A stretch of 64,000 nt of DNA from SG8-30 sp963710135 (GTDB lineage Bacteria > Pseudomonadota > Gammaproteobacteria > Steroidobacterales > Steroidobacteraceae): assembly GCA_963710135.1 (NCBI GenBank), contig CAVPYY010000010.1:124001-188000 (forward strand). Direction: 5' to 3'. Under the pieces are notes generated by a model. The model saw only the letters and a list, made by a program, of their open reading frames with translations, searched no databases and was not told the origin of the DNA. The position numbers and the translations under genes were made by a program. This document shows positions 8,775 to 17,268 of this stretch, one piece after another; within the stretch, counting starts at the first letter, position 1, and each line of letters starts with the position of its first letter.

Positions 8775-9505
8775 GCCACCCGGCCTCCGCCGTGGTCCTT
8801 GATCTGCTGCTCGGCGTCGTCCAGCGACAGGTGGCGGATGTCCTTGCCGTGCACCATGTAGACGATGTACTCGCAGATGTTCTTGGCATGATCGCCGACA
8901 CGCTCCAGCGCGCGCACCACCCACATCACCTCGAGCGCGCGGCGGATGCTGCGCGGGTCTTCCATCATGTAGGTGATGTTCTGGCGCTGGATCGCCTCGT
9001 ACTCCTCGTCGACCGCGCGGTCGCGCCGCGCCACCGCCAGCGCCTCCTGTGCGTCGAGGCGTGCGAAGGAATGCAGCGCGTCGTGCACCATGTCCGTGAC
9101 CAGCCGCGCCAGATGGCGGATCTCGCGGTACTTGTCCGACGGCGGCTCGATGGCGGCCAGGCGTGAAGCGATCACGGCGACCTTCTCGACCTCGTCGCCG
9201 ATGCGCTCCAGGTCGGTGATGGTCTTGATGATGGCGACGATGACGCGCAGGTCGGAGGCTGTCGGCTGGCGGGTCGCCAGGATCCGGCCGCACTCCTCGT
9301 CGATGCCGACCTCCATCTGGTTGACCTTGTGGTCGGCATTGGCGACTTCCTCGCCGAGCTGGCTGTCGCCCTCGACCAGCGCCGTGACCGCACGGGTCAA
9401 CTGCTCTTCCACGAACCCGCCCATCTGCAGGACCTTCGTGCGCACGCGCTCGAGATCCTCGTTGAAGCGGCGCGAGATGTGGTGGCCGAGATCTGCCGGT
9501 TCCAT
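8771..9505 (-). CDS. phoU: Second PhoU homologue
   Basis: A 244-residue PhoU with two repeats carrying DLERIGDEVEKVAV and ALERVGDHAKNICEYIV. It resembles the canonical enterobacterial PhoU more than the copy at 2491-3162: it starts MEPADLGHHISRRFNEDLE and ends with a charged tail. It lies after pstS and the porin, separated from the porin by a strong terminator, and is coupled to dsbB by a GTGA overlap. Having two PhoU proteins in one locus suggests division of labour, for example transporter feedback against PhoR signalling, but the sequence does not say which does what. Confidence 0.93.
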   Translation of the reverse strand: MEPADLGHHISRRFNEDLERVRTKVLQMGGFVEEQLTRAVTALVEGDSQLGEEVANADHKVNQMEVGIDEECGRILATRQPTASDLRVIVAIIKTITDLERIGDEVEKVAVIASRLAAIEPPSDKYREIRHLARLVTDMVHDALHSFARLDAQEALAVARRDRAVDEEYEAIQRQNITYMMEDPRSIRRALEVMWVVRALERVGDHAKNICEYIVYMVHGKDIRHLSLDDAEQQIKDHGGGRVA

Positions 9506-9575
9506 GGTCAGGCTTCCTGCATGCCGATAAGCGGCATGCCGATCATACCCGATCCCCGGGCACGGGCGTGCGTGA

Positions 9576-9606
9576 GCCCGCCCACAGAAGCACTCTGTGG
9601 GCGGGC
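9576..9606 (-). terminator. Strong hairpin after the porin gene
   Basis: GCCCGCCCACAGA and its perfect complement TCTGTGGGCGGGC enclose a short loop. It begins 15 bases after the porin stop codon on the minus strand. No strong T-run follows, but the 13-bp GC-rich stem is clear, and it separates pstS-porin from the phoU-dsbB pair. Confidence 0.7.
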
Positions 9607-9620
9607 CCGCATGATGGCGA

Positions 9621-10934
9621 TCAGAACTTGAAGTTGAAGTCGAGCTGCAGGCGCTGGTAGTCGCGCTCGCTGGTCGTGTCGTAGTTTCGGGTGTTGTCGA
9701 AGTAGGTCAGGTTGAGCGCCAGGTTCTTGACGGGCACCCAGCCACCCTTGACCTGCACGCCCTTGCCCTGGGTCGTGCCACCGGCAAAGTCAGAGTCGAG
9801 GAAGCCGCCCCACTGCGCGTCCTTCTCGACGTCCTGGTAGAGCAGGCCGACTTCCCAGCTGCCCGGGTCGCTGGCCTTGCCCAGCTTGAAACCGATGTCG
9901 TAGCCGGTGTTCAGGTCCGACGGATCCTGGTTCTCGATGTAGTCGCCCCAGATCGACAGCGGCAGAGTGCCCACCATGAACGAGTACTCGGCGCTGAGGC
10001 CCAGCAGGTTGTAGTCGTAGCGGTAGCACTGGGTCGCACCGGTCGCCGGCGCCGGCAGGTTGCAGGCGCTGTTGGCGGCGTAGGTGCTGTTGCCGGCCGG
10101 GTAGTCGGCGAAGGACAGCGAGCTGTTCTGGATCGCGCCGAAGTCCTGGTAGGTGACCGCGACCGTCAGGCCGTAGGAAGTGGCCCAGCCCAGCTGCGCG
10201 CCGGCGACGTTGGCGTCGGCGCCGGAGGAGACCTCCGACAGCCACATGCCCCAGGCGCTCGCGAACGGTCCCGACTTCGAGCCCCACTTGATGGCCACGC
10301 CTTCCGGGTTGACGTCGCCGTCGTAGATCATGCTGCCGCCGGGGCGGTACCACGGGTACTTCTGCTTGCCGGCCGTGATCGTGGTGTCGGCGAAGGCCTG
10401 CCAGTCGACGTAGGCGAGGTCGAGCTGGATGTCCTTGCGCTGGTTGGCATCGGTCAGCGTGGCGTTGGTGGAGCGCGGGTCGTCGGCGCTGCCCGTGGCG
10501 ATCTGGAAGCCGGCCTTCACGGTGTCACTGACCTTGGCGTCGAGCCCAAGCCTCGCGCGGATGCGCTGGCGGGTGCGATCCGCACGGGTCTCTTCCTCGA
10601 TCATTTCGTGCCGATAGCGGAAGTCGCCCTTCCACTTGAGCTTGCCGGCCCAGTCGGCCGACTTGGCGACGGCACTGGCCTGGGCCAGCTTGTCGGTCTG
10701 GTTGTCGTTGGTCTCCTCGACCTCGGCGAGACGGGTTTCGATCTGCTCGATCTTGGCCGCCGCCGGGGCGCTTGCCCCGGCGGCTTCCCGTGCCTCGAGT
10801 TGCTGCACTCGCTGCAACAGGGCTTGCACCTGCTGCTTGAGTTCGGCGACCTCCTGCTCGCTGACTGCGGCCTGGGCGCTGAATGGTGCGGACACCAGCA
10901 GGCCCACCGCACCGGCGGTGATCAGATTGCGCAT
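9621..10934 (-). CDS. Outer-membrane porin with N-terminal coiled coil, probably phosphate-linked
   Basis: A 437-residue exported beta-barrel protein. Residues 1-22 form a signal peptide ending AQA, followed by a coiled-coil segment (EQEVAELKQQVQALLQRVQQ), and then alternating beta-strands up to the terminal aromatic residue in QLDFNFKF, typical of porins. It belongs to the putative porin group that includes phosphate-selective OprP/OprO-like proteins, though I cannot assign it to either. It lies 36 bases after pstS on the same strand, so it is probably co-transcribed and induced by phosphate starvation. The context suggests that it brings phosphate across the outer membrane for PstS. A ribosome site (AAAGGG) precedes the start. 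Confidence 0.8.
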   Translation of the reverse strand: MRNLITAGAVGLLVSAPFSAQAAVSEQEVAELKQQVQALLQRVQQLEAREAAGASAPAAAKIEQIETRLAEVEETNDNQTDKLAQASAVAKSADWAGKLKWKGDFRYRHEMIEEETRADRTRQRIRARLGLDAKVSDTVKAGFQIATGSADDPRSTNATLTDANQRKDIQLDLAYVDWQAFADTTITAGKQKYPWYRPGGSMIYDGDVNPEGVAIKWGSKSGPFASAWGMWLSEVSSGADANVAGAQLGWATSYGLTVAVTYQDFGAIQNSSLSFADYPAGNSTYAANSACNLPAPATGATQCYRYDYNLLGLSAEYSFMVGTLPLSIWGDYIENQDPSDLNTGYDIGFKLGKASDPGSWEVGLLYQDVEKDAQWGGFLDSDFAGGTTQGKGVQVKGGWVPVKNLALNLTYFDNTRNYDTTSERDYQRLQLDFNFKF

Positions 10935-10970
10935 AGAGAGTTTCCCTTTTTTTGTCGTGTCTGGGTCGGC

Positions 10971-12017
10971 TTACATCTTCAGCGTCGCCATCGCCGCGCC
11001 GTCCTTGCGCACCTGCTCGCGCATGGCCTTGGGCAACGGGATGAGGCCCTTGTCGGCGAGGTAGCCTTCTTCGCCCACGGCCTTCTCACTGGTGAACTCG
11101 TTAACGAACTGCTGGATGCCCGGGATCACGCCCACGTGCGCCTTCTTGACGTACATGTACATAGAGCGCGAGACCGGGTAGGACCCGTCGGCGATGTTCT
11201 CGAAGGTCGGCTCCTTGCCCTCGACGATCGAGCCGTGCAGCTTGTTCAGGTTCTCCTCGAGGAAGCTGTAGCCGAACACGCCCAGCGCCTTCGGGTTCGC
11301 CTCGAGCTTCTGCACAATCAGGTTGTCGTTCTCGCCCGCTTCGACATAGGCGCCGTCCTCGCGGATCTGGGTGCAGACCCGCTTGAAGCGCTTCTCGTCG
11401 ACGTTCTTCAGCTCCTTCAGCCAGGAGAAGCTCTCGCAGCCCTTCTCGAGCACGAGCTCCGCGAAGGCGTCGCGCGTGCCGGAAGTCGGCGGCGGCCCGA
11501 GCACCTCGATCTTCACGTCCGGCAGGGCCGGATCGATCTGCTTCCAGGTCTTGTAGGGGTTGTTGATGAGCGTGGTCGGGTTGGCCGGGTCCGGCACCTG
11601 CTTGGCGAGCGCCAGGTAGATGTCCTTGCGCGACAGCTTGTAGGTCGGCGAAGCCTTGGCATTGGCCATGACGATGCCGTCGAAGCCGATCTTGATCTCG
11701 ACGATGTCCTTCACGCCGTTCTTCTGGCAGTCGTCGTACTCGGACTTCTTGATGCGCCGCGAAGCGTTGGCGATGTCCGTGTTCTGCGGGCCGATGCCCT
11801 GGCAGAACAGCTTGAGCCCACCGCCGGTACCCACGCTCTCGACCTTCGGCGTCTTGAAGTTGGTGCCCTTGCCGAACTGCTCGGCGACGGCGGACGAGAA
11901 CGGGAACACCGTCGACGATCCGGCGATGCTGATGAAATCGCGTGCCGACTGGGCACTGGCCACCCCCGACAGGGTCAGACCGGCAACGGCGACGGCGATG
12001 AGGGAATTCTTGATCAC
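10971..12017 (-). CDS. pstS: Phosphate-binding periplasmic protein PstS
   Basis: PstS captures phosphate in the periplasm and delivers it to PstCA. The 348-residue precursor starts at a GTG codon (VIKNSLIAVAVAGLTLSG), 5 bases after the good site CTGGAGG, and has a signal peptide ending ASAQ. Phosphate-contact segments are visible as ISIAGSSTVFPFSSAVAE, VGTGGGLKLFCQG and GPPPTSGTRDAFAE. It has the longer NASRRIKKSE type sequence common in gammaproteobacteria with split pst loci. It is transcribed away from the glycosyltransferase and PlcP genes and precedes the porin. A good Pho box lies about 110 bases upstream. Confidence 0.96.
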   Translation of the reverse strand: MIKNSLIAVAVAGLTLSGVASAQSARDFISIAGSSTVFPFSSAVAEQFGKGTNFKTPKVESVGTGGGLKLFCQGIGPQNTDIANASRRIKKSEYDDCQKNGVKDIVEIKIGFDGIVMANAKASPTYKLSRKDIYLALAKQVPDPANPTTLINNPYKTWKQIDPALPDVKIEVLGPPPTSGTRDAFAELVLEKGCESFSWLKELKNVDEKRFKRVCTQIREDGAYVEAGENDNLIVQKLEANPKALGVFGYSFLEENLNKLHGSIVEGKEPTFENIADGSYPVSRSMYMYVKKAHVGVIPGIQQFVNEFTSEKAVGEEGYLADKGLIPLPKAMREQVRKDGAAMATLKM

Positions 12018-12112
12018 TTGAGCCTCCAGGAGTCGTTCAAATCGGTTCGAGGTGCTGCCAGCCGCGGCCCGCCTGGGGTTCGGTCCGTACCGGCATGTCA
12101 GCACTGGCGCGA

Positions 12113-12146
12113 AGCCTACGCCTCGTTTGTTACAGAATTAATGCAG
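12113..12146 (-). promoter_or_regulatory. Pho box upstream of pstS
   Basis: On the minus strand, 12146 to 12129 reads CTGCATTAATTCTGTAAC, two CTG-starting 7-mers spaced by AATT, with AAAC following, so the 11-base direct-repeat form of a PhoB site is clear. A weak -10 (TAGGCT, 12118-12113) begins 10 bases after the second half-site, the expected spacing. It is the best of the four candidate sites in the window, together with the one before phoB. Confidence 0.6.
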
Positions 12147-12266
12147 CCGGCGCGGAACACGAATTGTTATCAATCAGGAAGTTGCGCAAGCAGTGCGCCG
12201 GTTTGGCCCGTCGACGGCTCGGGCGCGCCGCCAACGTTACAAGCCCGTTGCGTCCAGGACGGGTAC

Positions 12267-13304
12267 TCAGCCTGGCCTGAGGCGCGCGGCGCCCAGGGGT
12301 CGGGTCACCCGGGTGTCTGCCAAATGGCTCTCGAACTGCCGGCTCGCGGCGTCCCAGGTGAACTGCAGGGCGTGCTCGCGGCAGCGCGCGGGGTCGAGGT
12401 CGAGTGCCGAGAGCGCCGCCCGGCGAAGATCTTCGTCGAGCACACCCGTGACGCCCGGTGTCACGACGTCGACCGGCCCGGTCACCGGGAACGCCGCCAC
12501 CGGCAGCCCGCAGGCCATCGCCTCGAGCATCACCAGGCCAAACGTGTCGGTGCGGCTGGGAAAGACGAATACGTCTGCGGCGGCGACCGTAGCGGCCAGT
12601 TCCTCGCCGTAGCGATAGCCGGTCCAGGTCACGTCGGGATAGCGCTCGCGCATCGTCGCGAAGGCGGGGCCCTCCCCGACCACGACCTTCGTTCCCGGCA
12701 GGTCCAGGCGCAGGAAGGCCTCGATGTTTTTCTCCACCGCCACGCGCCCCGCATAGAGGAAGATCGGCCGCGGCAGGTCCAGGGCGGTCTTCGGCTGCGG
12801 CCGGAACAGATCGGTGTCAACGCCGCGCCCCCAGTGCACGAGGTTGTCGAAGCCGCGCGCACCCAGTTCCTGCTGGACCCGCGGGGTGTTGACCATCACC
12901 CGCTCGGCGGCGCCGTGGAACCAGCGCAGGGCGCGATAGGACCAGCTGAGGGGAATGGGCGCGCGCGCGCGAAGATACTGCGGAAACTGGGTGTGATACG
13001 AGGTCGTGAACGGCATCGCGCGGCGCAGCATGGCCCGGCGTGCCGCGAGACCCAGCGGGCCTTCGGTCGCGACGTGAACCGCGTCGGGCGCGAACTCGTC
13101 CAGCCAGTCGTTGAGCCGCCGGCGCGGCAGTAGCGCGAGGCGGATTTCCGGGTAGGTCGGGCACGGTAGGGTGCGAAACGCCTCGGGACCGAGGAAGCGC
13201 ACTGCGTGCCCGAACGACTCCAGGCAGGCGCCGGTGCGGGCAAGGGTGGTCACCACACCGTTGGTCTGGGGCCGCCACGCGTCGGTGACGATGGCGACTT
13301 TCAT
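12267..13304 (-). CDS. GT4-family glycosyltransferase, Agt-like (glycolipid synthesis)
   Basis: A 345-residue GT-B fold glycosyltransferase. The N-terminal domain begins MKVAIVTDAWRPQTNGVVTT. The C-terminal GT4 domain carries FLYAGRVAVEKNIEAFL and the EX7E-type segment SRTDTFGLVMLEAMACGLPV. This subgroup includes alpha-mannosyltransferases and the Agt enzyme that makes glycolipids from diacylglycerol. Its 10-base distance from the PlcP-like phosphoesterase and its place between phoR and pstS suggest the lipid-remodelling role: sugar transfer to diacylglycerol released from phospholipids under phosphate starvation. The donor and product sugar cannot be read from sequence. It lies on the minus strand just after the phosphoesterase. 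Confidence 0.75.
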   Translation of the reverse strand: MKVAIVTDAWRPQTNGVVTTLARTGACLESFGHAVRFLGPEAFRTLPCPTYPEIRLALLPRRRLNDWLDEFAPDAVHVATEGPLGLAARRAMLRRAMPFTTSYHTQFPQYLRARAPIPLSWSYRALRWFHGAAERVMVNTPRVQQELGARGFDNLVHWGRGVDTDLFRPQPKTALDLPRPIFLYAGRVAVEKNIEAFLRLDLPGTKVVVGEGPAFATMRERYPDVTWTGYRYGEELAATVAAADVFVFPSRTDTFGLVMLEAMACGLPVAAFPVTGPVDVVTPGVTGVLDEDLRRAALSALDLDPARCREHALQFTWDAASRQFESHLADTRVTRPLGAARLRPG

Positions 13305-13314
13305 GTCGGCATCG

Positions 13315-14127
13315 TCAGGCGGCCGGCTCCAGCGCCGCCGGCACGGTGGCATCCTGGCTGGCCACGGCGCTGTGCTCGCTCCAGCGCAGGACGGCGAGCC
13401 GGCCGTTGAAGTCCTCGATCAGCGAGCTGCAGCTCTCCACCCAGTCGCCGTCGTTGCAGTACAGCACGCCGTCGATCTCGCGGACCACCGCGCGATGGAT
13501 GTGGCCGCAGATCACGCCGTCGGCGCCGCGGCGCGCCGCCTCGGCCGCGGCCGCTTCCTCGAAGCGGCTGATGTAGCGCCTGGCGTCCGGCACGCTGTGC
13601 TTGAGCCAGTCCGACAGCGACCAGTGGCCATAGCCGAAGCGCCTGCGCACTCCGTGCACGACGTGATTCGCCTTGAGGATCACTTCGTAGAGCACGCTAC
13701 CCACGCGTTTCAGCAGCGGCCCGAACTTGACCTCCTCGTCGAACTCGTCACCGTGCATGAGCAGCATGCGCCGGCCGTCGGCGGTCTCGTGGAGGTAGTT
13801 CCGGCATATCTCCACCGGGCCGTAGCGGCTGCCGCAGAAGTCGCGCGCCAGCTCGTCGTGGTTGCCGGGGATGTACACCACCCGGGTACCGGTGCGGGCG
13901 CGCGTCAGCAGCGTGCGCAGCACTTCCTGGTGGGCCGCGGGCCAGTAGAAGCTGCGCTTCAGCGCCCAGAAGTCGACCAGGTCGCCGATGACGAAGATGC
14001 TCTGCGCCTCGACGTTGGCGAGGAAGTCGAGGAGGTACTCCGCGCGGCAGCCCTTGTAGCCCAGATGCACGTCGGAGATGAACAGGGTTCGCACCCGCAG
14101 CGGGCGGCGCACCGTCGTCACGCTCAT
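13315..14127 (-). CDS. plcP: Metallophosphoesterase of the PlcP / UDP-2,3-diacylglucosamine hydrolase-like family
   Basis: A 270-residue calcineurin-type metallophosphoesterase. The dimetal motifs are complete: TLFISDVHLGYKG, FVIGDLVDFW, YIPGNHDELARDF, MLLMHGDEFD and VICGHIHRAVVREI. It is usually annotated as LpxH-like, but LpxH orthologues are shorter and lie elsewhere. Proteins of this subgroup in phosphate loci are the PlcP phospholipase C, which cleaves phospholipid headgroups during phosphate starvation. The following glycosyltransferase, only 10 bases away, fits the PlcP-Agt pathway. A candidate Pho box lies about 75 bases upstream, and phoBR is immediately upstream. The PlcP assignment is inferred mainly from context. 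Confidence 0.7.
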   Translation of the reverse strand: MSVTTVRRPLRVRTLFISDVHLGYKGCRAEYLLDFLANVEAQSIFVIGDLVDFWALKRSFYWPAAHQEVLRTLLTRARTGTRVVYIPGNHDELARDFCGSRYGPVEICRNYLHETADGRRMLLMHGDEFDEEVKFGPLLKRVGSVLYEVILKANHVVHGVRRRFGYGHWSLSDWLKHSVPDARRYISRFEEAAAAEAARRGADGVICGHIHRAVVREIDGVLYCNDGDWVESCSSLIEDFNGRLAVLRWSEHSAVASQDATVPAALEPAA

Positions 14128-14200
14128 GTCGACTCACCTTCAGGTCACGGCGGACGCGGTGCAGCATGTGAGCGGCGCGTGACGATCCGGTTAACGCCGG

Positions 14201-14218
14201 CTGAATTGTTTCTGACAA
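14201..14218 (-). promoter_or_regulatory. Candidate Pho box upstream of the PlcP-like gene
   Basis: On the minus strand this is TTGTCAGAAACAATTCAG, that is TTGTCAG-AAAC-AATTCAG. The first half-site has the TGTCA core; the second is weak. It lies about 75 bases before the start of the phosphoesterase gene, in the 190-base gap after phoR. Confidence 0.4.
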
Positions 14219-14317
14219 TCGCTGAGTTGCGCGCGATGGGTCACAAGGCGCGTGAAGCGCGAACTGCAAGGGCCGGCAGCACTGACGATTCGGCCGCCGC
14301 CGCTGGCGGCGCGGCAC

Positions 14318-15645
14318 TCAACCGCGTGACAGATTGCTTGCAGGCGGCTCGAACGGCACGACGTTGGCGCCGGCCAGGCGCTTCGGCGGGAAGTGGCAGG
14401 TGAAGGTCGAGCCCCGGCCCTCGATGCTGTCCACGGTCAGGCGCGCACCATGGCGCTGCAGCGCATGCTTGACGATGGCGAGCCCGAGGCCCGAGCCACC
14501 CGTCTTGCGGGCGCGGCCCTTGTCGACGCGGTAGAAGCGCTCGGTCAGGCGCGGCAGGTGCTCGGCCGGGATGCCGATGCCGGTGTCCTTGACCGAAAGA
14601 TGTCCGCCCTGCGCGTCGGCCCACCAGCGAATCGCCACCGAGCCGCCGGCGGCGGTGTACTTGACGGCGTTGGACACGAGATTCACGGCCACCGAGTGCA
14701 GCTCGTTCTCGTTGCCGAGGAGGCGCGCCGGGGTGTCGATCGCCAGCGTGATCTGCAGTCTCGCGCCGTCTCCCGCCAGCGCTTCGCGACGGATCAGCGC
14801 CAGCATGCCGGCGATGTCCACCGGATCCATCGCCGCCTCGCGCCCCGAGGCCTCGAGCTTGGACAGCTCCAGCAGGTCCTCGACGATCAGGCGCATGCGC
14901 TCGGCCTGGCGGCGCATCTCGGCGATGGGGCCGTGCCAGATGGCGTCGATGCCGGCGTCCTCGGTGAGCTGGTCGAGATAGCCGTTGATCACCGTCAGCG
15001 GCGAGCGCAGTTCGTGCGAGGCGTTGGCGACGAAGTCCTTGCGCATGGCCTCGAGCCGCGCCTCGCGGGTGATGTCGCGCACCAGCAGCAGCAGCTGGTC
15101 GCCCGCGGGGATCACCTGGTAGGCAAAGTAGCGGTCGTCGGCGACGGAACGGATCACCACCGGCGCCGCCTGCGGGCCCGCCTCCAGGTAGCGCCCGAAG
15201 TCGGGGTGGCGCACCAGGTTCTCGATGCGCATGCCGAAGTCGGCCTTGCGCTTCAGCTCCAGCATGCGCGCGGCGGTGCGGTTGAACCAGATGATCTCGC
15301 GGTCGGCGGACAGCAGCACCACGCCCTCGGGCATCGCCGCGGTCAGGCGCCGGAACTCGCGGAACAGCTGCACGATGCGCCGCTTGTGGAACTGCTTGCG
15401 GCGATAGATGCGCCCGACCAGCGCGACCACGTCACCCCACACGCCGCCGAGGTCCGGCGGCTCCTCGACGCTGCGGCGTCGCAGCCAGCGGTGCAGGCGA
15501 TAGAGGTTGGTCAGCTGCAGCGCCAGGTAGCCGCGAACACGAAGGCGAGCCACAGGTCGATGCGGCCGAAGACCAGGCCGCCGACGATGGCGATTCCGAC
15601 GGCCCCGGCCAGGCGCGCAAGCGCGAATGACCAGGCGGCGTCCAT
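14318..15645 (-). CDS. phoR: Phosphate regulon sensor kinase PhoR (one frameshift)
   Basis: PhoR phosphorylates PhoB under phosphate limitation. The gene starts MDAAWSFALARLAG with membrane segments (VGIAIVGGLVFGRIDLWLAFVF). A frameshift near 15,540 interrupts it, and the frame resumes at GYLALQLTNLYRLHRWLRRR. A PAS domain (AAMPEGVVLLSADREIIWFN) follows, then the H-box ASHELRSPLTVINGYL, the N-box NLVSNAVKYT, G1 DTGIGIP and G2 GGSGLGLAIVKH. The stop codon precedes the PlcP-like gene by 190 bases. The start is 4 bases after the phoB stop, so phoB-phoR form an operon. The N-terminus resembles the usual two-helix PhoR membrane anchor. Confidence 0.92.
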
Positions 15646-15648
15646 CGG

Positions 15649-16344
15649 CTAGTCGGGACGCGTGGAGAAGCGGTAGCCCGCGCCGCGCACCGTCTGGATG
15701 AAGCGGTCGTAGCCGGACTCGGTCAGCGCCTTGCGCAGGCGCCGGATGTGGACGTCCACCGTGCGCTCCTCCACGTAGACATTGCCGCCCCAGACGCGGT
15801 CGAGCAGCTGGCTGCGCGAGTACACGCGGTCGGGGTGGGTCATGAAGAAGCTGAGCAGCCGGTACTCGGTCGGGCCGAGCGGCACGGGCTTCTCGCCCAC
15901 GGTGACGCGATGGCCGGCCTGGTCGAGCACCAGGTCGTCGGCGCGGACCGTCTCGTCCTGGCCGCCCGGCACGGTGCGGCGCAGCACGGCGTTGATGCGC
16001 GCCACCAGTTCGCGCGGCGAGAACGGCTTGGTGACGTAGTCGTCGGCGCCGCTCTCGAGCCCGCTGACCTTGTCGCCCTCCTCGGCGCGCGCGGTGAGCA
16101 TGATGATTGGCACCTCCTGGGTGTCCTTGTCACGCTTCAGCTGGCGGGTGAGTTCGAGCCCGGACATGTCCGGCAGCATCCAGTCGACCAGCATCAGGTC
16201 GGGCCGGCGGTCGGCGATGCGCTTGCGCGCCTGGCTGGAGTCCTCGGCTTCGGAGACGTCGTAGCCCGCGCGCCGCAGGCCAAAGGCGATCATGTCGCGA
16301 ATCGGCTTCTCGTCCTCGACGATCAGAATCTGCTTGCCAGACAT
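15649..16344 (-). CDS. phoB: Phosphate regulon response regulator PhoB
   Basis: PhoB is the OmpR-type activator that binds Pho boxes. The 231-residue product has a receiver domain with phosphorylatable Asp in LMLVDWMLPDMSG, the conserved switch residues in IIMLTARAEEGDK and YVTKPFSPREL, and a C-terminal winged helix (TEYRLLSFFMTHPDRVYSR, then VDVHIRRLRKAL). The ATG at 16344 is chosen over upstream in-frame starts because the receiver fold begins there (MSGKQILIVEDE). It is first in the phoB-phoR operon and has its own candidate Pho box, consistent with autoregulation. Confidence 0.96.
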   Translation of the reverse strand: MSGKQILIVEDEKPIRDMIAFGLRRAGYDVSEAEDSSQARKRIADRRPDLMLVDWMLPDMSGLELTRQLKRDKDTQEVPIIMLTARAEEGDKVSGLESGADDYVTKPFSPRELVARINAVLRRTVPGGQDETVRADDLVLDQAGHRVTVGEKPVPLGPTEYRLLSFFMTHPDRVYSRSQLLDRVWGGNVYVEERTVDVHIRRLRKALTESGYDRFIQTVRGAGYRFSTRPD

Positions 16345-16401
16345 AAGTTTCCGTCCCGCCTGGGATAAACGACCACCAGAAAACCTGGAAACGGAAACCA
16401 T

Positions 16402-16419
16402 ACGAACAATTTATGACAT
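16402..16419 (-). promoter_or_regulatory. Pho box upstream of phoB
   Basis: On the minus strand this is ATGTCATAAATTGTTCGT, with a 6/7 half-site (TGTCAT) and the AAAT spacer of the consensus. The second half-site is degenerate. It lies about 60 bases before the phoB start, fitting autoactivation. Confidence 0.55.
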
Positions 16420-16449
16420 TCGAGTGACGAGCGCCCGCCGAATGTTACA

Positions 16450-16578
16450 GGAGGGGTCAGACGCCACTCGGGTACCAGTCGGGTACTGCTCGTGTACCAC
16501 TCGTGTACACGTCGGGTCCGGCTCGGTTCGGGGTCTGACCCACCTCCGAGCAGTACCCGAGTGGCGTCTGACCCCTCC
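16450..16578. repeat. REP/BIME-like element copy 1
   Basis: The ends are inverted: GGAGGGGTCAGACGCCACTC on the left and GAGTGGCGTCTGACCCCTCC on the right. The interior is a run of degenerate 11-base units (CACTCGGGTAC, CAGTCGGGTAC, TGCTCGTGTAC, CACTCGTGTAC). The GGAG tetranucleotide at both feet matches what RAYT transposases recognise. The right end overlaps the TAG stop of tsaB by one base. Confidence 0.85.
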
Positions 16579-17268
16579 TATTGATGGGTGACCTGGTCGC
16601 GCAGGTACACGGGGACCGCGTCGGTGGCGGCAACGGTGCGGCCGGCGGCAAAGTCGCCGGCGGCGATCCGGGCGATGTCGCGGGCGTGAGGCAGACGGTC
16701 GGGGTCGATGGCCCCGAGGCGGGCGCCGAGGAGTTGCCTGAGCGCCGGGTAGGCGGCAAAGCCGTGCCCGACCCCAAGCAGCGGCCCGACCTCGGCGGGC
16801 AGGGCCGCGAGCCGGGCCGCCACGGACTCGGGGTCGGCGACGACCTCGGGCGTCAGCAACACCGGCGCGGCCGGGTCGGCGCAATCGAACGCCGCCCAGT
16901 ACACCTGGGCCATGCGCGCATCGAGGCAGGCGAGCACGTAGCGCTCACCGCTCGCCGCGGCGCCGCCAGCGGCCAGCGCCGCGAGGTCCGACACCGGGAC
17001 CACCGGCTTGCCGGCGCCGAAGGCGAGCCCCTGGGTGACCCCGGCGGCGATCCGCAGACCCGTGAAGCCACCCGGTCCGCGCCCGAAGGCGATGGCATCG
17101 ACCGCGGCGAGCGCGATGCCGGCCTCGGCCAGCACTTCCTCGACCATCGGCAGCAGGCGCTCGGCGTGCCCGCGGCCCAGCACCTCGAAGCGCTCGGCGA
17201 CGATCGCCGTCCGCCAGCAGCGCGGCCGAACAGGCTTCCGTCGCCGTATCGACCGCCAGGATCTTCAT
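16578..17268 (-). CDS. tsaB: tRNA threonylcarbamoyladenosine synthesis protein TsaB (one frameshift)
   Basis: TsaB (YeaZ) is the inactive partner that scaffolds TsaD and TsaE in making t6A at position 37 of tRNAs. The start MKILAVDTATEACSAALLAD is typical. A frameshift near 17,207 separates it from the rest (GRGHAERLLPMVEEVLAEAG). The conserved FGRGPGGFTGLRIAAGVTQG segment is intact. The start codon overlaps the dinG stop (ATGA), so the two are coupled. The stop codon TAG is shared with the foot of REP copy 1, so the element begins exactly where the protein ends. Confidence 0.92.

Noticed and set aside
10608..13133. An 841-codon plus-strand open frame spanning the porin, pstS and glycosyltransferase genes
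   Set aside because: It runs opposite three well-supported minus-strand genes and their promoter region and shows no recognisable domain.
13315..14127. Calling the phosphoesterase a plain LpxH for lipid A synthesis
   Set aside because: Family motifs alone cannot separate LpxH from PlcP, but length, the adjacent glycosyltransferase and the Pho context favour PlcP. Left as a probability, not a certainty.
16460..16535. CRISPR-like regular short repeats in REP copy 1
   Set aside because: The 11-base units are contiguous and degenerate, with no unique spacers, and no cas genes are nearby.
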